NCBI RefSeq assembly: GCF_023100905.1
Contig: NZ_CP064686.1
Span: 2,046,001 to 2,110,000, forward strand
From: Bradyrhizobium sp. 4
Lineage (GTDB): Bacteria > Pseudomonadota > Alphaproteobacteria > Rhizobiales > Xanthobacteraceae
Length of the DNA stretch: 64,000 bases
Direction of reading: 5' to 3'
Shown here: piece by piece, positions 48,299 through 57,021 of the stretch
Layout: each line of letters begins with the position of its first letter
How positions within the stretch are numbered: the stretch's first letter is position 1
Notes under the pieces: model-generated
Told to the model about the DNA's origin: nothing
The model's database searches: none
What the model saw: the letters and a program-made list of their open reading frames with translations, nothing else
Made by a program: the position numbers and the translations under genes

Positions 48299-48898
48299 AT
48301 GCCCGTGCCCACGATCTATTATCTGCGCCACGGCGAGACCGAGTGGAACGCGCTCGGGAGGCTTCAGGGCATCAAGGACATTCCGCTGAACGCGCGCGGT
48401 CGCGGTCAGGCCGTGCAGGCCGGCGGCATTCTCGCCGATCTGTTCAAGCGCGAGGGCCGCGACAAGGCTGCATTACCCTACGTGTCGAGTCCGCTTGGCC
48501 GCGCGCGAGAGACCATGGAACTGGCGCGGAGCAAGCTCGAACTGCCGACTGCGGACTATACGCTCGACGATCGCCTGCGTGAGATCGGCTACGGCACCTG
48601 GGAGGGACTGACGCTGGCCGAGAGCGAGGCCTCCGATCCCGACATCTACGCCCGGCGCCTCGCCGACAAATGGACGGTGGGCCCCGCGGGCGGGGAGACC
48701 TACGCCGATGTCCAGGTCCGCGTGCGCGCCTGGTACGACCAGCTTCGGACCGACACCGTCGCGGTCGCCCATGGCGGGACCTGCCGGGCCCTGATGGTTT
48801 CACTCGGCCTGGAGACGCCGGCGAGCGCCGCCGAACTCTACATCGAGCAGGGCGCCGTCTACGTGTTCCGCGACGGGCTGCTGGAGAAGTTTAGTTAA
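48299..48898 (+). CDS. Histidine phosphatase (phosphoglycerate mutase-like)
   Basis: A 199-residue protein with the catalytic RHG motif in TIYYLRHGETEWNALGRLQG and the second His in VAVAHGGTCRALMV. Substrate-site residues include PYVSSPLGRARETMELA and REIGYGTWEGLT. It belongs to the cofactor-dependent phosphoglycerate-mutase superfamily; whether it is a mutase or a broad phosphatase (PhoE/CobC type) cannot be told. It lies 14 bp after fabI and before aroC, as often seen in this order of bacteria. Confidence 0.87.
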   Translation: MPVPTIYYLRHGETEWNALGRLQGIKDIPLNARGRGQAVQAGGILADLFKREGRDKAALPYVSSPLGRARETMELARSKLELPTADYTLDDRLREIGYGTWEGLTLAESEASDPDIYARRLADKWTVGPAGGETYADVQVRVRAWYDQLRTDTVAVAHGGTCRALMVSLGLETPASAAELYIEQGAVYVFRDGLLEKFS

Positions 48899-48986
48899 GC
48901 CGGCTCGCCGTCTCCGTGGCGGCTGCGGGTTTGACCCCCGGCGCCCCGCGCGTTACCACACGCGGGAACCGAGCCTGCGAGCAGCG

Positions 48987-50075
48987 ATGTCCTTCAACAC
49001 CTTCGGCCACATGTTCCGCGTCACGACCTTCGGCGAGAGCCATGGGGTGGCGATCGGCTGCGTGGTCGACGGCTGCCCGCCCATGATCCCGCTCGTCGAA
49101 GCCGACATCCAGGGTGATCTTGATCGCCGCCGGCCCGGCCAGTCGCGCTTCACGACCCAGCGTCAGGAGCCGGACCAGGTCAAGATCCTCTCCGGCGTGA
49201 TGGCGCATCCGGTGACCGGCGTGCAGGTGACGACGGGCACGCCGATCGGGCTCCTGATCGAGAACACCGACCAGCGCTCGAAGGACTATTCCGAGATCAA
49301 GGACAAGTTTCGCCCTGGTCATGCCGACTTCACCTATGAAGCGAAGTACGGCCTGCGCGACTATCGCGGCGGCGGCCGCTCGTCGGCGCGCGAGACCGCC
49401 ACTCGCGTTGCCGCCGGCGCGATCGCGCGAAAGGTGCTGCCCGACGTGAAGGTGCGCGGCGCGCTGGTGCAGATGGGCCCGCACAAGATCGACCGCGCGA
49501 AGTGGGACTGGGACGAGATTGCGAAAAATCCGTTCTTCTGTCCCGACAAGGACAAGGCCGCGTTCTTCGAGACCTATCTCGACGGTATCCGCAAGAGCGG
49601 CTCCTCGATCGGCGCGGTGATCGAGGTCGTCGCCGAAGGTGTGCCGGCAGGCCTTGGCGCGCCGATCTACGCCAAGCTCGACGCCGAGCTCGCCGCCGCA
49701 ATGATGAGCATCAATGCGGTGAAGGGCGTCGAGATCGGCGCCGGCTTTGCCGCGGCCGAACTCACCGGCGAAGAGAACGCCGACGAGATGCGCACCGGCA
49801 ATGACGGCACGCGTTTTCTGTCCAATCACGCCGGCGGCGTGCTGGGCGGCATCTCCACGGGGCAGCCGGTGGTGGTGCGTTTCGCGGTCAAGCCGACCTC
49901 GTCGATCCTGCAGCCGCGTCTCACCGTCGATCGCAACGGTGCCGACACCGAGATCATGACCAAGGGCCGCCACGATCCCTGCGTCGGCATCCGCGCCGTC
50001 CCCGTCGGCGAAGCCATGATGGCCTGTGTGCTGGCGGATCATTTCCTGCGCGACCGCGGCCAAGTCGGGCGCTAG
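48987..50075 (+). CDS. aroC: Chorismate synthase
   Basis: A 362-residue enzyme that converts 5-enolpyruvylshikimate 3-phosphate to chorismate with reduced FMN. Signatures: FGHMFRVTTFGESHGVAIGC, the GHADFTYEAKYGLRDYRGGG region with RSSARETATRVAAGAIA, and FRVAVKPT-like VVRFAVKPTSSIL plus GRHDPCVGIRAVPVGEAM. The catalytic His residues (FGESHG and RHDPC) are present. Final step of the shikimate pathway. Confidence 0.96.
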   Translation: MSFNTFGHMFRVTTFGESHGVAIGCVVDGCPPMIPLVEADIQGDLDRRRPGQSRFTTQRQEPDQVKILSGVMAHPVTGVQVTTGTPIGLLIENTDQRSKDYSEIKDKFRPGHADFTYEAKYGLRDYRGGGRSSARETATRVAAGAIARKVLPDVKVRGALVQMGPHKIDRAKWDWDEIAKNPFFCPDKDKAAFFETYLDGIRKSGSSIGAVIEVVAEGVPAGLGAPIYAKLDAELAAAMMSINAVKGVEIGAGFAAAELTGEENADEMRTGNDGTRFLSNHAGGVLGGISTGQPVVVRFAVKPTSSILQPRLTVDRNGADTEIMTKGRHDPCVGIRAVPVGEAMMACVLADHFLRDRGQVGR

Positions 50076-50155
50076 CGTTGCGCGAGGCGCTTGTACCGCG
50101 CCACTAGCCCACCGCGCAGCTTGACGATCCCACAACTTCGTCAGCAAATGCAGCC

Positions 50156-51346
50156 ATGGAAAGCTCCGATCTCCAACGTATCACCAGCTGGCTGATCGAC
50201 GGCGCCTGGTCGTCCAAGGCCCCGGCCGAGATGACGGCGGAAGCCTGCGAACGGATGGTCGCAGCCGGTCTGCCGCTATGGCGGTTCGGCATCTTCATCC
50301 GCACGCTGCATCCCGAAATTTTCGGTCGCAACTTCATCTGGCGGGAGGGCGAGGAGGTCGAGATCGGCACGGTCGATTTCGAGATACTGGAGACGCCGGA
50401 ATTCGCCAGAAGTCCGCTGCGGGTCGTGTTCGAGCAGGGACTTGAGGTGCGGGGACGCATGGACGATCCCGGCAGCAAGCATTTTCCGTTTCTCGACGAC
50501 ATGCGTGCCGAAGGCGTAACCGACTACGTCGCGATGCCAATGCCGTTTCTCGACGGCTCGGTCCACGCGACGAGCTGGACCACGCGCCATCCAGGCGGCT
50601 TCACCGATGACCACATCGCTGCGATTCACGCTATCGTCAAGCCGCTCGCGCGCATCACCGAGATCATCAGCCTGCGCCGCACTGCCGAGATGCTGCTCGA
50701 CACCTATGTCGGCAATCGTGCCGGCGCGCGCATCCTTGGCGGTCAGATCCGCCGCGGCCACAACGACACTATGCAAGCTGCGATCTGGCTCTCCGATCTG
50801 CGCGGCTTCACCGCACTGTCGGACCGGCTGCCGGCCGAGACCGTGGTCGAGATCCTCAACCATTATTTCGACTGCCAGGTCGCCGCGATCCGCGGCCATG
50901 GCGGCGAGGTGCTGAAATTCATGGGCGATGGCCTGCTCGCGGTGTTCCCGATCGACGAATATGTCGGCGATGCCGCGCATGTCTGCACGCGGGTGCTGGA
51001 GGCGGCGCGCGAATCCCGCGCCAGCGTCGAGGCGCTCGCGTATCCTGTCGGCGACGTCATCGAGCGCTTCCGTTTCGGCGTGGCGCTCCACGTCGGGAAT
51101 ATCCTCTACGGTAATATCGGTGGCGGCAACCGCCTCGACTTCACCTGCATCGGCCCGGCCGTGAACCTTGCCGCCAGGCTCGAGAAGATAACGGGTCGCC
51201 TGGGGCGGACCGTCGTGGCCTCGGAAATGTTCGCCAATGTCTGCCGCCACGACTGGCACGAGCTCGGCGAATTCCCGATCGCGGGCTTTTCAAAGGCGCA
51301 GCGCGTGTACGGGCTGACGGAGGAGAGGCCGGTGGCGATGGCCTGA
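50156..51346 (+). CDS. Class III adenylate/guanylate cyclase
   Basis: A 396-residue soluble protein. The N-terminal 185 residues look like a GAF-type sensor (LWRFGIFIRTLHPEIFGRNF, YVAMPMPFLDGSVHATSWTT). The C-terminal cyclase homology domain (about 205-385) has the metal-binding Asp in IWLSDLRGFTALSDRL, the KFMGDGLLAVFP motif, and the second-half motif NRLDFTCIGPAVNLAARLEK. The Lys and Asp that select the base fit an adenylate cyclase. No membrane segment. It starts 80 bp after aroC. Confidence 0.9.
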   Translation: MESSDLQRITSWLIDGAWSSKAPAEMTAEACERMVAAGLPLWRFGIFIRTLHPEIFGRNFIWREGEEVEIGTVDFEILETPEFARSPLRVVFEQGLEVRGRMDDPGSKHFPFLDDMRAEGVTDYVAMPMPFLDGSVHATSWTTRHPGGFTDDHIAAIHAIVKPLARITEIISLRRTAEMLLDTYVGNRAGARILGGQIRRGHNDTMQAAIWLSDLRGFTALSDRLPAETVVEILNHYFDCQVAAIRGHGGEVLKFMGDGLLAVFPIDEYVGDAAHVCTRVLEAARESRASVEALAYPVGDVIERFRFGVALHVGNILYGNIGGGNRLDFTCIGPAVNLAARLEKITGRLGRTVVASEMFANVCRHDWHELGEFPIAGFSKAQRVYGLTEERPVAMA

Positions 51347-51390
51347 GGTCGTCCTCGGAGGTCCGCCGCCGCCAACCCGGTGAGCAGAAT

Positions 51391-52560
51391 TCAGGCGTTC
51401 GACGCCATCACCGACTTCAACGGTACATCCAGCTGATAGACAAATCCGGACGGTTCGTAGGCCAGCCGCACCTGTCCGTTCAGTTGCTGGCCGAGCGACT
51501 CGATCATCCGGGTGCCGTAGCTCCGTCGTGTCGGCGGCGCCACCGCAGGGCCGCCGCTTTCGCTCCACTTCAGGCGCAGCCTTTGCTCGGTCTCGTCGAC
51601 CGTCCATACGATCTCGACATGGCCGGAGGAACTGGACAGCGCGCCGAACTTCGTCGTGTTGGTGCAGAGCTCGTTGAATGTCATCGCGAGCGCTATCACG
51701 GCACCGGATGTGATCCTGAGGTCCGGCCCATTGAAATGGAATCGTCGGCCCCCCTGACTGTCATAGGGATCGGTGGCGCCGCTCAGGGTATGAGTGAGGC
51801 TCGCATTTGACCAGCTGACCTGTATCAACAGGTCGTGGGCACGCCCTAACGCCAGCAAGCGGCCATCCATGGCTTTTTGGCCTTGCTCCAGACTGATTGC
51901 GGTCCGGAAGCTCTGGGCTGCGATTGCGCTCACCGTCGCAAGCGTATTCTTGATGCGATGATGCAGCTCTCCGAGGATGAGCTTTTGCAACTTGTCGGCA
52001 GCCTCGCGTTCGTGGGCTTCGATGCCGGCTTGAGCGAGCAGGACCTTGGCGTCGGTGTCGGCCTGTTCCAGCAACAGGCGCAGATTGTCGTTTTCCGCTA
52101 CCAGAACCGATTCCTGTGGCGATCGAGCAACCTCAAGGTTGTCCCCAGGATCCGTCGTTGTGGTCGGAAGGATTTTTAGCGCGCCCGCTCCGATCATGGT
52201 TTGCAACTGCGAGATCATTTCGTCGACGGCGAGCGGCTTGCGAAAGAAGCGGCTGTCGGCCGGCGTTTCGTTTTCAGACGGCTTTACCTGACCGGAAACC
52301 AGCACGATCTTGATGGCAGGCCAGCGATCGTGCACCGCGTGGGCCAGCTTCAAGCCGTCCATGGTCCCGGGCATCTGGATGTCGCTGAACAGAAGCGAGA
52401 TGTCTGACCGCGACTCGAGGATCGCGATGGCTTCGTCGGCGTTGACGGCCTGCACAGGGCAGAAGCCTGCATCCTCCACGATATCGACCGCGCGCATGCG
52501 CAGGATCATCTCGTCTTCGACGACGAGAACATTCGGCAAGGAGGTTGGAGGTGTTGACAT
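51391..52560 (-). CDS. REC-HWE/HisKA_2 sensor histidine kinase
   Basis: A 389-residue soluble protein. Residues about 8-125 are a receiver (NVLVVEDEMILRMRAVDIVE; phospho-Asp in LLFSDIQMPGTMDG). A coiled-coil linker (about 160-190) precedes the kinase core: phospho-His in LGELHHRIKNTLATVSAIA, N box LAMTFNELCTNTTKFGALS and GTRMIESLGQQL. Such single proteins act with EcfG-type stress signalling (as HWE/HisKA_2 kinases phosphorylating PhyR) in alphaproteobacteria, but a specific partner is not shown here. Its receiver may be the regulatory input. Converges on the cyclase gene. Confidence 0.88.
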   Translation of the reverse strand: MSTPPTSLPNVLVVEDEMILRMRAVDIVEDAGFCPVQAVNADEAIAILESRSDISLLFSDIQMPGTMDGLKLAHAVHDRWPAIKIVLVSGQVKPSENETPADSRFFRKPLAVDEMISQLQTMIGAGALKILPTTTTDPGDNLEVARSPQESVLVAENDNLRLLLEQADTDAKVLLAQAGIEAHEREAADKLQKLILGELHHRIKNTLATVSAIAAQSFRTAISLEQGQKAMDGRLLALGRAHDLLIQVSWSNASLTHTLSGATDPYDSQGGRRFHFNGPDLRITSGAVIALAMTFNELCTNTTKFGALSSSSGHVEIVWTVDETEQRLRLKWSESGGPAVAPPTRRSYGTRMIESLGQQLNGQVRLAYEPSGFVYQLDVPLKSVMASNA

Positions 52561-52620
52561 CTGTGCACGATACTTTCCTGGACATCCGACAAGCTCGGCC
52601 GGCGCTTTGCGATTGTTGGT

Positions 52621-52872
52621 TTAGCGGCGCGCCGTCACCAAACGAGCTTCATGAACCCTGACACCGGATTCACCTCGGCGCAGACACGACGCTTCGAAGT
52701 CCGGCCAGACCTGGCCCAGGCAGTTCCGGGTCACCGGGTGGCTCGCCAGCCGGTCCGCCTTCGCCAAAGCAACGGTTTCGCGCGCTTTCACTTGCGGAGC
52801 GAAGCCGGGCAACACCATTACGGACACTCCGAGGAGCGCGAACATCGCGAACGCGATAAAAGATTTCATCAT
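52621..52872 (-). CDS. Small secreted hypothetical protein
   Basis: An 83-residue protein from ATG 52872 (52869 possible). A signal peptide (MMKSFIAFAMFALLGVSVMV, cut near VKA) precedes a mature part with two cysteines: TRNCLGQVWPDFEASCLRRG. The NCLGQVWPxFxxxCLR pattern is a short exported motif I recall in Bradyrhizobium-type genomes; function unknown. An inverted repeat lies about 60 bp upstream. Confidence 0.7.
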   Translation of the reverse strand: MMKSFIAFAMFALLGVSVMVLPGFAPQVKARETVALAKADRLASHPVTRNCLGQVWPDFEASCLRRGESGVRVHEARLVTARR

Positions 52873-52931
52873 GGGGGCTGCTTTGGCTGTTGACCGCCCC
52901 GTTTCGTTTGGGGACGCTGTTACAACAACCA

Positions 52932-52951
52932 AAATGAAATATAGTTCATTT
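52932..52951. promoter_or_regulatory. AT-rich inverted repeat upstream of 52872 gene
   Basis: AAATGAA (52932-52938) and TTCATTT (52945-52951) with a 6-bp spacer, in an AT-rich block. A possible operator. Confidence 0.3.
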
Positions 52952-53050
52952 CATACAACTTATATTTGAGGTGTGATTTGCAGGCGGATGCCGCCCTCGG
53001 CCCGGATCGTCACTCGACGTGAACAGGCCGCCGACCAGGTTGGCTTGCCA

Positions 53051-53245
53051 CTACCTCGGTGTTTTGGGACCAGGCAGGCTTATCCAGTCATGAATATGCG
53101 AGGCCGTTTCGCTCAATCGCGCCGCTCTGAGCAGCGCTTCCCGCTGGACGCCGGGCGGGGCAATCTCTGCGCGACGACGAGCCTCGGCTGCCAATTGGGC
53201 AAGGCGATTGCTCAGCGGGATGGTTCTCTTGGTTGTGTCTTGCAT
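53051..53245 (-). CDS. Small hypothetical protein
   Basis: Encodes 64 residues from ATG 53245 (MQDTTKRTIPLSNRLAQLAA); the frame extends upstream to 53290. It is helical and charged with AAEARRRAEIAPPGVQREAL and a Leu/Ala-rich segment ending ETASHIHDW, of a type common as short proteins in Bradyrhizobium. No function known. Confidence 0.55.
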   Translation of the reverse strand: MQDTTKRTIPLSNRLAQLAAEARRRAEIAPPGVQREALLRAARLSETASHIHDWISLPGPKTPR

Positions 53246-53424
53246 AGGACGCTCCGCATTGGGCGGGAGCGCAAAGACTCTCTCAGTCACCGACGGATGC
53301 CGTGACGGGCCGGTGATGGCTTACCATGCGCCTGTTGACGGCCAATAGATACATTATTCGGCAGGGCAGATTCGGCGCCGAAATCGAAAGAGGGCGCCAA
53401 AGCACCAAAGCCGGACCGGTGCCG

Positions 53425-53730
53425 CTACTCCTCCGGCTCCGTCGTGAACAGCAGCGGATAGCCCTTCGTGCGGCCGGCATCCGTTGCGCGGGTAGCCTTG
53501 GTCTCGGCGACGTCCTTGGTGAAAACGGCGACCACGCAGGCGCCGAGCTTGTGGGCGGTGATCATCACCTTGTAGGCCTGATCCTCGGTCATGCGGAATT
53601 CGGCTTTGAGGATCATCGTGACGAATTCGCGGGGCGTAAAGTCGTCGTTGATCAGGATGACCTTGTGCAGCTTCGGTCGCTCGACCTTGGTCTTCGTCCT
53701 GGTTTTCGGTTTGGCAACAGTGTCGGCCAT
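53425..53730 (-). CDS. clpS: ClpS adaptor
   Basis: A 101-residue protein. A Lys/Thr-rich leader (MADTVAKPKTRTKTK) is followed by the ClpS fold: KLHKVILINDDFTPREFVTM (NDD-F-T motif binding N-degron substrates), then FRMTEDQAYKVMITAHKLGA and VVAVFTKDVAETKAT. The Met/His residues of the pocket are in place. ClpS delivers N-end-rule substrates to ClpAP. The start at 53730 matches the usual length; clpA is not in the window. Confidence 0.95.
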   Translation of the reverse strand: MADTVAKPKTRTKTKVERPKLHKVILINDDFTPREFVTMILKAEFRMTEDQAYKVMITAHKLGACVVAVFTKDVAETKATRATDAGRTKGYPLLFTTEPEE

Positions 53731-53867
53731 CGCTTCTGAAACGCCTTGGTGCAGTTGAGCTTCCAGCCAACCGATCATATTGCAGGACGCCGTCCTTCTC
53801 CAAGATGCTAGGCGCGCTTGTCATATGCGGCTCCGGATGAGCAGGAATGCGCCGCTGCGCTCGGCTC

Positions 53868-54251
53868 TTACGGAAGCGCGCGGACGAGTTGCATTGCGGC
53901 GATGAGGGCTGCAACGGACAACACTACCGATCCAATCATGTAGGCGGCCGAGGCCCATGTCTGTCCACGCTCGACCAGAGACCAGGCATCCAGTGAGAAC
54001 GTCGAGAATGTGGTGTATCCGCCACAAATCCCCACCGTCAGAAATATCCGGGCGGCTTGCGGCAGGTTCCACCTCGTCGCGAACATCGCGGTGAAAACCC
54101 CGATCAGGAACGATCCCGTCACGTTGATGATCAGGGTGCCCCAGGGGAAATCGGTGCCGAACGCTCGGCCTGAACCGATCGCAACGAGATAGCGCACGAT
54201 TGCGCCAAGCGCTCCACCAGCGGCGACCGCCAGAATGAATTGGACGTTCAA
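53868..54251 (-). CDS. crcB: CrcB/Fluc fluoride channel
   Basis: A 127-residue four-helix membrane protein with the Fluc signature: GGALGAIVRYLV, FPWGTLIINVTGSFLIGVF (the Gly-Thr-Leu-x-x-Asn pore helix) and the GICGGYTTFSTFSLDAW Thr/Phe track. It assembles as a dual-topology dimer that exports fluoride. It lies 28 bp after an MFS gene and shares that gene's leader, which carries a fluoride riboswitch. No second crcB copy is seen nearby. Confidence 0.95.
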   Translation of the reverse strand: MNVQFILAVAAGGALGAIVRYLVAIGSGRAFGTDFPWGTLIINVTGSFLIGVFTAMFATRWNLPQAARIFLTVGICGGYTTFSTFSLDAWSLVERGQTWASAAYMIGSVVLSVAALIAAMQLVRALP

Positions 54252-54279
54252 CGTCTCGTTCCCCCGTTTGCCATTTCCA

Positions 54280-55488
54280 TCATGTATCCTCCGTTACCAG
54301 CCCGCCGCCGACGGCAAATAGTCCCATCAGCGCGATCAGCGCAAAGCCGAGCCCGGCCAGGAAGGTGCCGGCCGGACCATAACTATCCCACAGCGCGCCG
54401 GCGATCACGCTTGCGGCCAGCAAGGCAAGACCGGTGAACAGGTTGAAATAGCCGAACGCGGTGCCGCGCAGGCTCGGTGGCGCTGCGTCAGCGACGAGGG
54501 CCGAGAGCAGGCCTTGCGTCAATCCCATATGCAGTCCCCACAGCGCGACGCCGAGGGCGAGGCCGCCAAGGTTTGGCAGCAGTGCGAGCGCGAGATCGGC
54601 GCCGGCGAGGAAGACGAGGCCGAGCGCGAGCAGGCCGGTGCGGTTGATCCGGTCCGAGAGCACGCCGGCCGGATAGGCCGACAACGCATAGACGATGTTC
54701 ATCAGCACCAGCACGGCCGGCACCCACATCGCATTGAGCCCGATGTTCTGCGCGCGCAGAATCAGGAAGGCCTCGCTGAAACGCGCTAGCGTGAACACGA
54801 CGCCAACCGCGACGACACGCCAGTACACGGATCCAAGCTGGCGCATCGCGGCCATGTTGAGCGGATTCTTTGACGGCTCCCGGCCTGGGTCAGGCTCCGG
54901 CTCGCTCACCGCGAACACGATCAGTCCGAACGACAGGAACGCCGGCAGCACCGCCACCCAGAACACCAGCGTAAAATTGTCCACCGTCCACCACATCAGG
55001 CCGATCGCGATGAGCGGCCCGACGAACGCACCGATGGTGTCGAGCGACTGCCGCAGGCCGAAGCTCGCGCCGCGCAGGCCGATGGGCGCGATATCGGCGA
55101 TCAGTGCATCGCGCGGCGCGCCGCGAATGCCCTTGCCGACGCGGTCGATGAAGCGCGCGGCAACCAGCCATCCGACGCTGGGGGCAAGCGGGAACAGCGG
55201 TTTTGTCAGCGCGGCGAGCCCGTAGCCGAGCGCGGCGAGCAATTTGCGCCGGCCGAGCCAGTCGGACAACGCGCCGGAGAAGATTTTCGTGATCGAGGCG
55301 GTCGCCTCGGCAATGCCCTCGATGAAGCCCACGGTGAGCGTGGAGGCGCCGAGCACGGTGACGAGATAGACCGGCAGCAGCGCGTGGATCATCTCGGAAG
55401 AGACGTCCATCAGCATCGAGACGAAGCCGAGCACCCAGATCTCCCTGGGCAGGCCCGCACGTGCAGCATTCGGTGTTGTCGTCGTCAC
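54280..55488 (-). CDS. MFS transporter in the fluoride-riboswitch operon
   Basis: A 402-residue, 12-helix major facilitator protein. It opens with EIWVLGFVSMLMDVSSEMIH, has motif A-like SGALSDWLGRRKLLAALGYG, RFIDRVGKGIRGAPRDALIA and a C-terminal GFALIALMGLFAVGGGLV. The family (RGAPRDALIAD-type) has broad, often unknown substrates. It is the first gene after the fluoride riboswitch and terminator and is followed by crcB, so fluoride or fluoride-linked stress is its probable signal. Whether it moves fluoride is not known. Confidence 0.88.
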   Translation of the reverse strand: MTTTTPNAARAGLPREIWVLGFVSMLMDVSSEMIHALLPVYLVTVLGASTLTVGFIEGIAEATASITKIFSGALSDWLGRRKLLAALGYGLAALTKPLFPLAPSVGWLVAARFIDRVGKGIRGAPRDALIADIAPIGLRGASFGLRQSLDTIGAFVGPLIAIGLMWWTVDNFTLVFWVAVLPAFLSFGLIVFAVSEPEPDPGREPSKNPLNMAAMRQLGSVYWRVVAVGVVFTLARFSEAFLILRAQNIGLNAMWVPAVLVLMNIVYALSAYPAGVLSDRINRTGLLALGLVFLAGADLALALLPNLGGLALGVALWGLHMGLTQGLLSALVADAAPPSLRGTAFGYFNLFTGLALLAASVIAGALWDSYGPAGTFLAGLGFALIALMGLFAVGGGLVTEDT

Positions 55489-55546
55489 GTCCAGGACTTC
55501 TCCTCGGCCTCTGCTTGACCTCTCCTTGGCCTTCGCATCCGGGCAA

Positions 55547-55573
55547 CAAAAAACCCGCCAGCGGCGGGTTTGT
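55547..55573 (-). terminator. Riboswitch-controlled intrinsic terminator
   Basis: On the minus strand, stem AAACCCGCC / GGCGGGTTT with a 3-nt loop followed by TTTGTTGC. It lies upstream of the MFS start (55488), so it can only act as an attenuator of this operon. The sequence TCGGCGGG at 55588-55581 is complementary to CCCGCCG of its 5' arm and could form an antiterminator. Confidence 0.75.
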
Positions 55574-55616
55574 CCATGCTCCCGCCGAAGGCAGAGGCCT
55601 GAAAATTGCCCCTCCT

Positions 55617-55685
55617 CAAGCAGGAGTCATCAGCCCACTACGGTCACAGGCCGCCGGGCGGTTGTCGGGGGACTCCATCCCCATC
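55617..55685 (-). promoter_or_regulatory. Fluoride riboswitch (crcB motif) aptamer
   Basis: Read on the minus strand: GGGGATGGAGTCCCCC, then GACAACCGCCCGG, a variable loop, and GGGCTGATGACTCCTGCTT. The P1 hairpin is GGGG/CCCC around ATGGAGT. P2 is GCCC/GGGC. The pseudoknot GGAGT/ACTCC pairs loop 1 with the 3' segment. These are the elements of the known fluoride aptamer (GGCGATGAGGCCCGCC ... AACTGCC ... GGGCTGATGGCCTC in Thermotoga). With the MFS and crcB genes downstream and a terminator between, I regard this as secure; the exact ends are approximate. Confidence 0.9.
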
Positions 55686-55961
55686 TGTCCGGCCAGCCTA
55701 ACATGGAAATCGCGCCGGACAAGTGGGCGAGGGTGCGCTGTCCAGTGGCCCGTCGGTCCGGGAGCGCACCGCGCGTGACGGCGCCAGTCCAGCGGCGCGA
55801 GCGCGGCAACATCGCGGCAGCTTTGCGCAATGCTTCGCAATTCCCGCCCCGCAAATGCCTGACTGGCAAATGCCTAACCGGAATGTGAAGCGCGAGCGAT
55901 CTTCGGACTTTGCGGCAAGGCGATTGCATGTCACCATCACGTCATACGACGGGAGGCTGCG

Positions 55962-56846
55962 ATGCGCTTGCTGTTCTCGATCGGGGCTGTGCTGGTGACC
56001 GGCATGTTCGCCGGAGGGGACGTCGCGGGCATCGCGGCACCAGGACCCAAATTTGAGTCGCCCAGACTGGCGCTGCTCAAAAATCAGCCGCAGCGGCAAG
56101 CAGCCGACAGAGACGCGCAGACGGTCGATGTCGAGCTGATCCTCGCTGTCGATGTCTCCTACTCCATGGACATGGACGAGCTCGCGATCCAGCGCGAAGG
56201 CTATGCGCAGGCGATCCAGTCGAAGGAATTCCTGCAGGCGCTGAAGCTGGGTCCGAACGGCCGCATCGCGGTGACCTATTTCGAGTGGGCCGCCTCGACC
56301 GACCAGAAGATCATCATTCCCTGGCGCCTGATCGACGGACCGGAGACCGCCGATGCCGTCGCCGCCGAAATCATGAAGACGCCGATCCGGCGCGCCTCGC
56401 GCACCTCGATCTCCGGCGCGATCAGTTTCGCGATGCCGCTGTTCGATGAGGATCCCTATCGGGGGCTGCGCCGCGTGATCGACATTTCCGGCGACGGTCC
56501 CAACAACAATGGCACTCCGGTCACGATCGCGCGCGACGCGGCGATCGAGAAGGGCATCGTCATCAACGGCCTGCCGATCATGGTCAAGGAGCCCTCCTAT
56601 TCGACCATGGATATCGACAATCTCGATTTCTACTATGAGGATTGCGTCATCGGCGGTCCCGGTTCCTTCGTCATCACGATCAAGGACCGCGACAAGTTCA
56701 AGGAAGCCATCCGCACCAAGCTCTTGATGGAGGTTGCGGGCCGTATGCCGGAGCGCCCCGTGATGCGGGTTGCGGAGAAGGACAAGGAGCCGCGTGTGAA
56801 CTGCATGATCGGCGAGAAGATCTGGTCGGACCGCTGGGGTCGCTGA
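55962..56846 (+). CDS. DUF1194 (VWA-like) exported protein
   Basis: A 294-residue protein with a signal-like N-terminus (MRLLFSIGAVLVTGMFAGGD). The domain begins with the MIDAS-type metal site in ELILAVDVSYSMDMDELAIQ (DxSxS), continues with GRIAVTYFEWAAS, RTSISGAISFAMPLF (Thr of MIDAS) and VIDISGDGPNNNGTPVTIAR, and ends in a Cys-containing segment. DUF1194 proteins are von Willebrand A-like, exported and of unknown ligand. Convergent or overlapping genes are absent; a 115-bp spacer separates it from the riboswitch leader region. Confidence 0.87.
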   Translation: MRLLFSIGAVLVTGMFAGGDVAGIAAPGPKFESPRLALLKNQPQRQAADRDAQTVDVELILAVDVSYSMDMDELAIQREGYAQAIQSKEFLQALKLGPNGRIAVTYFEWAASTDQKIIIPWRLIDGPETADAVAAEIMKTPIRRASRTSISGAISFAMPLFDEDPYRGLRRVIDISGDGPNNNGTPVTIARDAAIEKGIVINGLPIMVKEPSYSTMDIDNLDFYYEDCVIGGPGSFVITIKDRDKFKEAIRTKLLMEVAGRMPERPVMRVAEKDKEPRVNCMIGEKIWSDRWGR

Positions 56847-57021
56847 GCGCTGCACCCGAACGAGACCTTTTGCCCTATTTGCCCGCGATGGAATTTTAAC
56901 CATGCGTTAACTGTTGCGTGGCCCTAATCGGCTGCTTCCAATTGTTTCCGGATACTGTTCTGACGTTCCTGTCGGGGCGCGAACCAAGCGGGCCCGTCAG
57001 ACAAATCCGCCGAGCAATCCA

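Noticed and set aside
53868..54251. A separate fluoride riboswitch directly before crcB
   Set aside because: Only 28 bp separate crcB from the MFS stop, too short for an aptamer; the riboswitch lies before the MFS gene.
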